Shown here piece by piece: positions 55,941-64,000 of a stretch of 64,000 nucleotides of DNA (its first letter is position 1; the number at the start of each line of letters is the position of its first letter). The stretch is from NCBI RefSeq assembly GCF_003574035.1, contig NZ_QWKY01000003.1, forward strand, positions 36,917 to 100,916, written 5' to 3'. The notes under the pieces were generated by a model. The model was given only the letters and a program-made list of their open reading frames with translations, was not told the DNA's origin and did not search any database. The stretch is from Meiothermus hypogaeus. GTDB lineage: Bacteria; Deinococcota; Deinococci; Deinococcales; Thermaceae. The position numbers and the translations under genes were made by a program.

Positions 55941-58900
55941 GTTGCACTCGCGCGAAAGCTCGAGTGAGGATTGAAACACTTCATTCCAGGTTACGGTTTC
56001 AGTTTTCATATCGTTGCACTCGCGCGAAAGCTCGAGTGAGGATTGAAACTCGATAACGCGGAGACGCCCCGCGTTGTTCATCTCGTTGCACTCGCGCGAA
56101 AGCTCGAGTGAGGATTGAAACCCGGCGGGATGAGGGGGAGCAGCGATGAATCCCCTGTTGCACTCGCGCGAAAGCTCGAGTGAGGATTGAAACGTGCGGC
56201 TCAAATTGACCACCGCCACCAACCCCAACGTTGCACTCGCGCGAAAGCTCGAGTGAGGATTGAAACTCATCAGGGGGTCGGGGCGATTCATGGTTGTTCC
56301 GTTGCACTCGCGCGAAAGCTCGAGTGAGGATTGAAACGAGGACGAGCGCAGCTCGAACAGCGTGACCAGCCGGTTGCACTCGCGCGAAAGCTCGAGTGAG
56401 GATTGAAACCTACGCCGAAGAGGTCATCTGGGCTCAAGGCCCGCGTTGCACTCGCGCGAAAGCTCGAGTGAGGATTGAAACTTCCATGCCCGGCTTGAGA
56501 AGGCCCTACAGATCGCGTTGCACTCGCGCGAAAGCTCGAGTGAGGATTGAAACCCCAACGCCAGCGCGTATATGCCCGCTCTTCCTCGTTGCACTCGCGC
56601 GAAAGCTCGAGTGAGGATTGAAACCTCGACAGGGTTGCCACGATCTCCTCGTTGCCGCTCGTTGCACTCGCGCGAAAGCTCGAGTGAGGATTGAAACTCG
56701 GTGCGAGAGATGGCCGAAAGCGCCGGATCCAGGTTGCACTCGCGCGAAAGCTCGAGTGAGGATTGAAACCCCCAGCGGTACCAGCCCCAAGTTTTCCAGT
56801 TGCGTTGCACTCGCGCGAAAGCTCGAGTGAGGATTGAAACGGGTAGTATCTGGCCCCACCGACTTCCGTTCCCAAGTTGCACTCGCGCGAAAGCTCGAGT
56901 GAGGATTGAAACCCAACGACTTTGTAGGCGCTGACTCCCAACCCTAGTTGCACTCGCGCGAAAGCTCGAGTGAGGATTGAAACTGAACGTGGGTCTGAAT
57001 CTGAACCGTTGGCCCCTGGTTGCACTCGCGCGAAAGCTCGAGTGAGGATTGAAACCCTCAACCCAAGTTGGAGGCAGGACGCAGTCCTGGGTTGCACTCG
57101 CGCGAAAGCTCGAGTGAGGATTGAAACAAGCCATTGCGCGGGCGGTGGGGGAGGGCATCATAGTTGCACTCGCGCGAAAGCTCGAGTGAGGATTGAAACC
57201 ACCGAGCAGGCGAGCCTCAAGCTCGAGCAGTCGGTTGCACTCGCGCGAAAGCTCGAGTGAGGATTGAAACGAAATCCCTTGATTGTTGACGAGCTGCGCT
57301 GGGAAAGTTGCACTCGCGCGAAAGCTCGAGTGAGGATTGAAACTTGGAGATTCGAACCGAGTTGCTAGTGCATGCCGGTTGCACTCGCGCGAAAGCTCGA
57401 GTGAGGATTGAAACATGTATGTCCTCCTCGCGGCTGTGGCGGCCTGCTGGTTGCACTCGCGCGAAAGCTCGAGTGAGGATTGAAACGCTAATCTGATATT
57501 TACGCACTTTAGCCTGTGTAGGTTGCACTCGCGCGAAAGCTCGAGTGAGGATTGAAACCAGGATTTTAGGCCCACATGTGCGGCTAAACCAGATGGTTGC
57601 ACTCGCGCGAAAGCTCGAGTGAGGATTGAAACGTGGGAGTAGGCGCGGCCATCCAAAATGTTTACGCGTTGCACTCGCGCGAAAGCTCGAGTGAGGATTG
57701 AAACCATACCGCCGAGCCGAAACGCCCCGAATTCAACGAGTTGCACTCGCGCGAAAGCTCGAGTGAGGATTGAAACACCCCCTCGGGCAACAGATAGACC
57801 GGCTTGGCCCCCGTTGCACTCGCGCGAAAGCTCGAGTGAGGATTGAAACCGACCACCCCGACAACCCCCATGCACGTTGGGGCAAGTTGCACTCGCGCGA
57901 AAGCTCGAGTGAGGATTGAAACCCCGTCGCGATGCCGTTGTAGCTTTGAAACGCGGGGTTGCACTCGCGCGAAAGCTCGAGTGAGGATTGAAACCTAGCG
58001 GGTAATCTAGGACGACAGGAGGTAAGCATGTTGCACTCGCGCGAAAGCTCGAGTGAGGATTGAAACCTAGGGGCTAGGGGCTAGGCTAGGGCTAAGCGGA
58101 TGTTGCACTCGCGCGAAAGCTCGAGTGAGGATTGAAACGTTGCGCCAGCGCCAGCACTAGGCATTGCCATAGGTTGCACTCGCGCGAAAGCTCGAGTGAG
58201 GATTGAAACGCTGGGGAGACATCGACGAGGCCTGGAGGGAGCAGCGCGTTGCACTCGCGCGAAAGCTCGAGTGAGGATTGAAACTCACCGAACGCCACAT
58301 CCAGCGCCAGATTGTGGACTGTTGCACTCGCGCGAAAGCTCGAGTGAGGATTGAAACTTCGTCTCCCCGGCATACCGCCATTACAACCTCATGTTGCACT
58401 CGCGCGAAAGCTCGAGTGAGGATTGAAACGGCGGCGAGGTGGTGCGCCGCCGGGAGGATGGCATGTTGCACTCGCGCGAAAGCTCGAGTGAGGATTGAAA
58501 CCCTGAGTCCATGCTCGAGCACTACTCGGCTCTGGTTGCACTCGCGCGAAAGCTCGAGTGAGGATTGAAACCCTGCTCCTCGTGGTCTACCCCGTATGCT
58601 CGGGGCGGTTGCACTCGCGCGAAAGCTCGAGTGAGGATTGAAACATCCCCGTAAAACTCCACCGACCCGTCGGGGTGGGTTGCACTCGCGCGAAAGCTCG
58701 AGTGAGGATTGAAACCTTGAAACCATAGCCGCGCAGGATGCCTTCCTCGATGTTGCACTCGCGCGAAAGCTCGAGTGAGGATTGAAACTGCTCCTGTCTT
58801 TGGCCTCATGAGAACTTCCATGCGTTGCACTCGCGCGAAAGCTCGAGTGAGGATTGAAACGTGAAGAGGTTAGCAGCTCTCTGGTACTCCGGGCGTTGCA

Positions 58901-59789
58901 CTCGCGCGAAAGCTCGAGTGAGGATTGAAACGAGCATGACCTTTTCCAGGTCAGCTTCCACGTAGTGTTGCACTCGCGCGAAAGCTCGAGTGAGGATTGA
59001 AACTGCTCCTGTCTTTGGCCTCATGAGAACTTCCATGCGTTGCACTCGCGCGAAAGCTCGAGTGAGGATTGAAACGGAAGCCCCCGAAAAATCCCATCCC
59101 CAACCATTGTGTTGCACTCGCGCGAAAGCTCGAGTGAGGATTGAAACAACGGTCATCTCAGTCAATCTATCTGAGAAAACAGGTTGCACTCGCGCGAAAG
59201 CTCGAGTGAGGATTGAAACTTGGCGAATGGTCTTTACCTTGTAGGGGTTGCCCGCGTTGCACTCGCGCGAAAGCTCGAGTGAGGATTGAAACGCAGGTTT
59301 TTCATTATTTGATGTTGACTTTAGCCAGGTTGCACTCGCGCGAAAGCTCGAGTGAGGATTGAAACCCTGCCCTTCACCTCCACGGCTAACTCGGCCTGGC
59401 CGTTGCACTCGCGCGAAAGCTCGAGTGAGGATTGAAACTGCCATAGCTGGTTTTGCTGGTGCTGGTGCGCCAGGTTGCACTCGCGCGAAAGCTCGAGTGA
59501 GGATTGAAACGGTGAATATGCTGAAACCGTTTTTGTATATGCAAAGGTTGCACTCGCGCGAAAGCTCGAGTGAGGATTGAAACCGCCATGCGCTCGAACA
59601 GGCTTTCGGCCCCGCCTAGTTGCACTCGCGCGAAAGCTCGAGTGAGGATTGAAACCGCGTGCGCCCGTGCGCGTGCGTGTGTGTGCGTGGTTGCACTCGC
59701 GCGAAAGCTCGAGTGAGGATTGAAACTTGAGCATTTCGATAATCTTTTCCATTGCTTTGTGTTGCACTCGCGCGAAAGCTCGAGTGAGG
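55941..59789 (+). CRISPR. CRISPR array: 53 full repeats plus one truncated, 53 spacers
   Basis: The 37-bp repeat begins GTTGCACTCGCGCGAAAGC and ends CGAGTGAGGATTGAAAC. It contains the stem CACTCG/CGAGTG, and its end ATTGAAAC is the usual crRNA 5' handle, so transcription runs away from cas2. Repeats start about every 72 bp, from 55941 to 59690. Repeat copies look identical along the array. The final copy (59761-59789) stops after GAGTGAGG, where transposase-related sequence begins. Spacers are mostly 34-36 bp. The spacers after repeats 40 and 43 are identical. Open frames within the array are repeat artefacts. Confidence 0.99.
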
Positions 59790-60115
59790 CGAGAAAGCCT
59801 CTCCCCCCGCGTCACGTGCGTGGCCTCCAGGTCGAACCCCCGCCCCTTCAAGGCCCCAAAGAGCCGCTCTATCCCCCACCTGAGCCCGTACACCTCTAGC
59901 ACCCGGTGAGGGTCCAGGTCCGTGGCCACAATCAGCCACTCCCGGACCCCAAGGCGCAGCCCCACCACCCACATGCGCCGGCCGTAGACCCAGTACCGCC
60001 GCTTAGACACCCGGCTCTCTCCCACCCTAAGGGAGGCAAAAAGCTCCCAGGCCCGAGGGCCTGAGCCAGGCCGCCACATTCGGGTGTTGGCCTTGACCCG
60101 GATGCACCGGGGGTT
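59790..60115 (-). pseudogene. Transposase fragment at the broken end of the array
   Basis: Minus-strand reading from 60115 gives a DDE-type transposase piece: KANTRMWRPGSGPRAW, RRYWVYGRRMWVVGLRLG, then LIVATDLDPHRVLEVYGLRW with GIERLFGALKGRGFDLEATH. This is the C-terminal catalytic region of IS4-like elements. The fragment lacks its start and is cut at 59789/59790, where the last CRISPR repeat begins. The insertion or a later deletion has removed the distal end of the array. Confidence 0.8.
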
Positions 60116-60153
60116 CCGTCAGACGGAAGTTTCCAGAACCGTAAAATATTTTC

Positions 60154-61098
60154 ATGAAGCGAAAAGCTTGGGACGTGTACAGCGAGGTTCTTAAGGCGGC
60201 CCGAGATCTGGGCCTCGAGGTTGAGGAGCAAGAGGTGGCAAAGGCCCTCCTCGCCTGGCCCAAGGAGCGCTTCCACGTCTTCGCCGCCCGGATGGGCCTC
60301 AAAGAGAAGTACCTGCGGCACGACCTCCTTCCCGTCGCCTTTCTCCCCGAGCCCTTGCTGGAAGCGCTCCAAAGGGGGCTTCCCCTGCGGGAGGCCCACA
60401 GGCTCCATCGGCTCCTGAAGGGCGGGAAGCTTTCCCTTCAGGACCTAAAGGGCAAGGACCCCAAGGCACTCATGGCTCTCCCGGCCCGGCCGGGGGAGGT
60501 GGACTTTCGCCTCCCCGTTTGGTTCTTCCCCCCCGAGCCCTGGGAAGAGGCCCTCCCCCTGGCGGTGGCCCAGGCCCTGATCCAGCTCTACACAAAGGAG
60601 GGGGAACTCGTGTTGGACCCTATGGCGGGCCGGGGGACCGTGGTGGAGGTCGCCCGCGCCCTAGGCCGCCGGGCCTGGGGCGGGGACATCGCCCCCAGGG
60701 GCCCCCTGGTGGAGCTGACCGACATCCGGGACCTCCCCCAGCGCTTCCGGAAGGAGGCCGCCTTGGTGGTCCTTCACCCGCCCACCTTCCCCGCCTGGCT
60801 CAAGGAAGAGGGGCAGCGGGAAGAGGCGGAGGAGCGCTACGGGGAGTACATCCGGCACATCTCCTCCTTCCTGGATCTCTGCCGCCCCGCCCTGGCCCTG
60901 GGGGGAAGGCTGGTTCTGGTGGCCCGGCCCCGGCGAACCCTCACCTCGAAGGACCTGGAGGCGGGGCACGACTTCTTCCTCGCCCCCTGGGAGCGGGCCC
61001 TGGCCGAGGCCGACTTCCGCCCCCTGCGCTACCACCTGGCCGTGAGCCAAGACGGCAGGCAGGACTGGCACCTCTTCGTGGGGGAGCCCCGGAGATGA
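60154..61098 (+). CDS. ParB-like HTH fused to a methyltransferase-like domain
   Basis: This 314-aa protein has an N-terminal half (about residues 35-95: FHVFAARMGLKEKYLRHDLL, then LPEPLLEALQRGLPLREAH) that resembles the ParB/KorB helix-turn-helix. The C-terminal half is a Rossmann methyltransferase fold with motif I DPMAGRGT (155-162). Motif IV reads VVLHPPTFP, with histidine 208 where DNA amino-methyltransferases have D, N or S before PP. It may be a DNA-binding modifier or a catalytically altered one. It heads a three-gene group, and its stop overlaps an ATG at 61095. High GC and Thermus-like codon use differ from the cas genes. Confidence 0.6.
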   Translation: MKRKAWDVYSEVLKAARDLGLEVEEQEVAKALLAWPKERFHVFAARMGLKEKYLRHDLLPVAFLPEPLLEALQRGLPLREAHRLHRLLKGGKLSLQDLKGKDPKALMALPARPGEVDFRLPVWFFPPEPWEEALPLAVAQALIQLYTKEGELVLDPMAGRGTVVEVARALGRRAWGGDIAPRGPLVELTDIRDLPQRFRKEAALVVLHPPTFPAWLKEEGQREEAEERYGEYIRHISSFLDLCRPALALGGRLVLVARPRRTLTSKDLEAGHDFFLAPWERALAEADFRPLRYHLAVSQDGRQDWHLFVGEPRR

Positions 61099-61141
61099 GG
61101 GTGGACCTTTCCTTTGAACTGCCCCCGGCCTCGAGGCAGAG

Positions 61142-61963
61142 ATGGCCTACTCGGGGTGGGGCTACGACCCGGAAATGGCGGCCCTCTGGCAAGAGCTGGT
61201 GGAGGTTTACGCCCCCCTCGCCCATGGGATCCCCATCCGCTGGCGGGTGGGGACGAAGGTCCACCAGGCGGCGGCCTGGCGGAAGGAGGAAGGTGTGTGG
61301 ACCGTGGAGCTCTCCCCCCTGCTCTTCTCCCGCTACCCCATCTTCCTCGGCAAGCGCTACCGGCTTCCCATGGGGCTTCCTCCCCTCCACGCCCTGGTCC
61401 ACATTCTTCAAAAAGAGGAACGGGTCCTTCCCATCCCCCTAGAGAAAACGTTCGCCCGCCTCTCCGCGAGGGCGGCCCATCCTTCCGTTTCCGTGGTGGC
61501 CTACTACGCCTTGGCCCAGGGCCAGCCCCTTCCCCTCCTGGTGGAGATGGCCGTGGGGAACCCGGACGCCTTCGCCACCTGGCTTGTCGCCCTGGAGGAG
61601 GTTCAGGGCGAGAACCTAAGGGGGGATATCACGGCCCACCACGTCTTTGGCCAGATTTTTGCCTGGGCACTTGAACAGGGCACGCCTAACCCCATGCCCC
61701 TCACCGATGGGGAACCCGTCCGGCCTGCGCCCTTACAGCCCTACCGCCCCCTCTTCGGCCCGCCCCACGCCGGGGCCTCCGAGCAGGACCCCGCCTGGAA
61801 GGCCCTCTACGGCACCCTTGTCCGGGCGGCGGGGCCCAGTGACCCTTGGGAAGCCCTTCTGCAGTGGCGGGACTACTGGTACTTGCGGGGAATCGGCGAG
61901 GTCCTTCCGTCGGACGGCAAGGAAGCCCCCGGGGAAAATGGGGAAGGAGGTACGCATGAATAG
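61142..61963 (+). CDS. Unknown protein, possibly shortened by a frameshift near its start
   Basis: This 273-aa protein is not recognised. It is soluble, with an N-terminal AYSGWGYDPEMAALWQELVE, a middle VELSPLLFSRYPIFLGKRYR, and a proline-rich region before the C-terminal helices. No metal or nucleotide motif is evident. A better start may be the ATG at 61095, coupled to the upstream stop (ATGA) and giving MRVDLSFELPP. One extra C in the run at 61122-61126 would join that start to this frame. The stop overlaps the VWA gene start, so the three genes are coupled. Confidence 0.5.
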   Translation: MAYSGWGYDPEMAALWQELVEVYAPLAHGIPIRWRVGTKVHQAAAWRKEEGVWTVELSPLLFSRYPIFLGKRYRLPMGLPPLHALVHILQKEERVLPIPLEKTFARLSARAAHPSVSVVAYYALAQGQPLPLLVEMAVGNPDAFATWLVALEEVQGENLRGDITAHHVFGQIFAWALEQGTPNPMPLTDGEPVRPAPLQPYRPLFGPPHAGASEQDPAWKALYGTLVRAAGPSDPWEALLQWRDYWYLRGIGEVLPSDGKEAPGENGEGGTHE

Positions 61964-63113
61964 GTTCGCGAAACTCAAGCAGCCCTCGGAGCTCGGCCTA
62001 CGCGTAATCCGCGGCGTGGTGGGGGGGAAGGACCTTCTCAAGGTGGAGCTCACCGCCCCGGAAAGGCCCCCCCTCACCCCCGACCTGGCCCTGGTCCTGG
62101 ACCGCTCGGGGAGCATGGTGGGCCCTAAGCTCCAGGAGGCGAAGGCCGCCGCTTTAGCCCTGCTTGACGCCTTCCCGGAGCGGGGCCGGGTGGCGGTGGT
62201 GGCCTACAACCATGGAGTGGAGGTGGGGGGTCTAGACCGGAAGGCGGCCCGGGCCTACCTGGAGGCCCTAAAGGCCTCGGGCAGAACCGCCCTCCACGCG
62301 GGCTGGCGGCAGGGGACCCTCCTCCTGGGGGATCGGGCGAGGCCCCGTTTCCTCTTCCTTCTCTCCGACGGGCTCGCCAACGAGGGCCTCACCGACCTCG
62401 AGGCCCTGGCCCAGGAGGCCCGGGAGGCGGCCCAGGCAGGGGTCTACACCTTAACCCTGGGCTTCGGGGAGGGCTACGACCGGGCGCTCCTCGCCGGGAT
62501 GGCCCGGGAGGGAGGCGGGGTTCACCGCTACGTGGCGGAAGGGGAGCTCCTGGCGGCCCTGACGGAGGAGCTCGCCTTCCTCAAGGGGCCCGTGAACCTG
62601 GGGGTGCGGGTGGCCCTGGGCGGGGTGGAGATCCACCTGGCCCCCTTCGCCCCCAAGGAAGCCCGGGTCCTCCTCCTCCCCGTGGGGGAGGCCCGGACCC
62701 TGGAGGTGGAAGATGGGCTTCCCGGGGGCGCGATCCTTTACCGCCTCCCCCTTCCCGGGCCCGCTCTCGAGGGCAGCGAGGCCTGGCGGGAGGTGGAGCT
62801 GGAGGCCCTCCTCGCCGAGTCGGGGAGGCTTTTGGAGCGCGAGGCCGCCTCCGCCGCCGAGGCCCAGGCCCTGGCGGAGGAGGCCAAGGGGCTCGCCCTA
62901 AGGCTCCAGGCCCACCCCTTGGGGGAAAGCGAGCGGGCCCTGGCCCTCTTCGCCGCCCTGAAGGCCTTCCAAAAGGCCATGGAGCGCCTGGCCGCCCGCT
63001 ACGAGGCCTGGGCCTCCGACCGGGTGGCCCGCGAAGGCACGGCCTACACCACCTACCTCTCCTTCCCCCAGCGCCTGGGCCGCCTCAAGTACCGGGACCG
63101 CACGGAGGGGTAG
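61956..63113 (+). CDS. VWA-domain protein
   Basis: This 385-aa protein has a von Willebrand factor A domain (about residues 40-210) with a complete metal-ion-dependent adhesion site: LVLDRSGSMVG, the threonine in SGRTALHAG, and LLSDGLANEG. The C-terminal part is beta-rich, then a long alanine- and glutamate-rich helix region (about 290-360). No signal peptide was seen, so it is cytoplasmic. AAGGAGG precedes the ATG, which lies inside the end of the previous gene. Cytoplasmic VWA proteins often pair with MoxR ATPases or similar partners; none is visible here. Confidence 0.8.
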   Translation: MNRFAKLKQPSELGLRVIRGVVGGKDLLKVELTAPERPPLTPDLALVLDRSGSMVGPKLQEAKAAALALLDAFPERGRVAVVAYNHGVEVGGLDRKAARAYLEALKASGRTALHAGWRQGTLLLGDRARPRFLFLLSDGLANEGLTDLEALAQEAREAAQAGVYTLTLGFGEGYDRALLAGMAREGGGVHRYVAEGELLAALTEELAFLKGPVNLGVRVALGGVEIHLAPFAPKEARVLLLPVGEARTLEVEDGLPGGAILYRLPLPGPALEGSEAWREVELEALLAESGRLLEREAASAAEAQALAEEAKGLALRLQAHPLGESERALALFAALKAFQKAMERLAARYEAWASDRVAREGTAYTTYLSFPQRLGRLKYRDRTEG

Positions 63114-63116
63114 CCC

Positions 63117-63716
63117 GGTGCCGCCCAGACCCTCATCACCCTCTACTTCGACGCCGGAAGCCCCCGAGTACGGCACCTTCACCACCACCCCCTACCAGAT
63201 CCTCAAACTTATGGGCCTGAACACCTCGGGCTAGCCCTCAAGGAGAACCTGATGCACCTCACCACCGCCACCTACGTGCTCTCGGAGGCCTGGCGGGAAA
63301 ATGGGCGCTGGCAGAGCGTGACCTTCCGCTACATAGAGAAGCAGGAGTACACCAGCTCCACTCAAGGCAAGCTGGACCACTCCGGCGTCCTCCGCATCAC
63401 CCTAGCCAACGAGATCGTCCACTCCCTGAAGAACCAGTACGTGAAGCCCATAGACATTGAGTTCATGGCCAGCCTCAGGAGACCCCTGAGCCGCGCTCTC
63501 TACCGCCTACTGGGCGCCCAGCACTTCTCCCCGGAAAACCCCTCTCTCCTGCCCCGCTTTGAGGTGAACCTTATGGAGTAGGCCGCCGCCTGCAAGGTAG
63601 TCCACAAGCGACCCGACAAGGTGCGGCGCACCCTCGAGCCCGCCCACCAGGACCTCCTGGAGCGGCGCTACCTCCAGTCGGTGGAGTACGTGGCAGTGAT
63701 CGCTTTCCAAGCCTGA
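63117..63716 (+). pseudogene. Broken plasmid-type replication initiator (RepA, RPA family)
   Basis: Pieces of one protein lie in several frames: LITLYFDAGSPR, then PEYGTFTTTPYQILKLMGLN, then LALKENLMHLTTATYVLSEA. The last runs through NQYVKPIDIEFMASLRRPLS and RALYRLLGAQ. This wording fits the replication initiator protein A family found on Thermus plasmids. At least two frameshifts and an in-frame TAG (63579-63581) interrupt it, after which the frame continues to a TGA at 63716. It is a dead replication gene. Confidence 0.7.
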
Positions 63717-63774
63717 TATGCCTTCGTGTGCTACTTGACCCCAACCCCTGGGATGGGAAAAAAGAGGGGGTGCT

Positions 63775-64000
63775 ATGCTTCCAGACCGCGAGCACCCCCT
63801 TTACCATCTTGACGCAGAGACCCTCTTGGTGGCTACCTACGTCTGGGTGGCGACGAACTGAAGGCCATCGTAGCCCAAGGCTTCAAGCTCCCCAGGCTAC
63901 CTGGCCGCAAAGTCTACGCTCAAAGCCTACTTCCCCTCCCTGCCCCACCTCTCCCGCTTCTACCGGGTTCTCCAAATAGCCCACGTCCTTTGGGCCCATC
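63775..64000 (+). pseudogene. IS982-like transposase, broken and running off the window
   Basis: The start MLPDREHPLYHLDAETLLVA lasts 28 codons before TGA at 63859-63861. Another frame then gives AYFPSLPHLSRFYRVLQIAH, which fits the N-terminal region of IS982-type transposases. The frameshift makes it non-functional as seen. An inverted repeat GGGGGTGCT (63766-63774) and AGCACCCCC (63791-63799) lies across the start. Confidence 0.55.

Noticed and set aside
55818..60079. Many long open frames on both strands across the CRISPR array, with repeated FQSSLELSRECN- and ILTRAFARVQ-like peptides
   Set aside because: They are translations of the 37-bp repeat, which has no stop in several frames; they change frame with spacer length and have no start signals.
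60519..61442. 307-codon frame rich in Gly, Pro and Arg overlapping the methyltransferase-like and unknown genes
   Set aside because: Low-complexity composition typical of an out-of-frame reading of very GC-rich coding DNA; only its short part from 61095 may belong to a real start.

Overview
The window looks like a chromosome of a thermophilic Thermaceae bacterium, most likely Meiothermus. This is inferred from the moderately high GC content and the set of core genes: B12-dependent ribonucleotide reductase, an EF-G-2-like GTPase, Thermus-type RpoZ and Gmk. It also fits several genes whose start codon lies only 6-9 nt after a -10 box, as expected for leaderless transcripts. No species can be named from sequence alone.

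Layout. (1) 0.8-12.4 kb: a minus-strand cluster for reductive pyrimidine breakdown. In order of transcription it holds preT, preA, dihydropyrimidinase, a 50-aa membrane peptide, a LysE-type exporter, an NMT1-type ABC transporter (ATPase, two permeases, binding protein), an M20 amidohydrolase fitting beta-ureidopropionase, and a short PucR-like regulator. A strong promoter with an inverted-repeat operator precedes preT. (2) 12.7-38 kb: housekeeping genes (lon with an HspR/HAIR-type operator, class II RNR, a GH13 amylase, gmk-rpoZ, argR, marC, a diguanylate cyclase, recN, EF-G-2, a TetR regulator with a divergent lipoprotein, gatA, miaA, hsp20, tdk). Five copies of a ~195-bp MITE-like structured repeat are scattered through the first 38.4 kb. 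(3) 38.5-55.7 kb: one tightly packed plus-strand CRISPR-Cas locus. It contains cas3 fused to an N-terminal HTH-WYL regulator, cas5-cas8c-cas7 (type I-C) with an internal cas11c start, a full cmr1-6 module (type III-B) whose Cas10 lacks the HD nuclease, two CARF effectors (CARF-HEPN and apparent CARF-RelE), and cas4-cas1-cas2. (4) 55.7-59.8 kb: a leader and an array of 54 repeat copies (53 full, the last cut) and 53 spacers. The array ends inside a repeat, at a transposase fragment. (5) 59.8-64 kb: a more GC-rich, Thermus-like segment with a ParB-HTH/methyltransferase-like gene, an unknown gene, a VWA gene, a broken plasmid-type replication initiator and a broken IS982-like transposase.

How it fits together. 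In the pyrimidine cluster, the ABC system would import a pyrimidine, PreAT would reduce it, dihydropyrimidinase would open the ring and the M20 enzyme would release beta-alanine, CO2 and ammonia. In the CRISPR locus, type I-C DNA interference and type III-B RNA-guided signalling appear to share one adaptation module, one array and probably Cas5 as the crRNA maker, because no cas6 is present. The HD-less Cas10 would signal through cyclic oligoadenylate to two RNase effectors, while the WYL-Cas3 fusion could tie regulation to DNA degradation. These functional links are inference; the gene order, overlaps and motifs are visible in the sequence.
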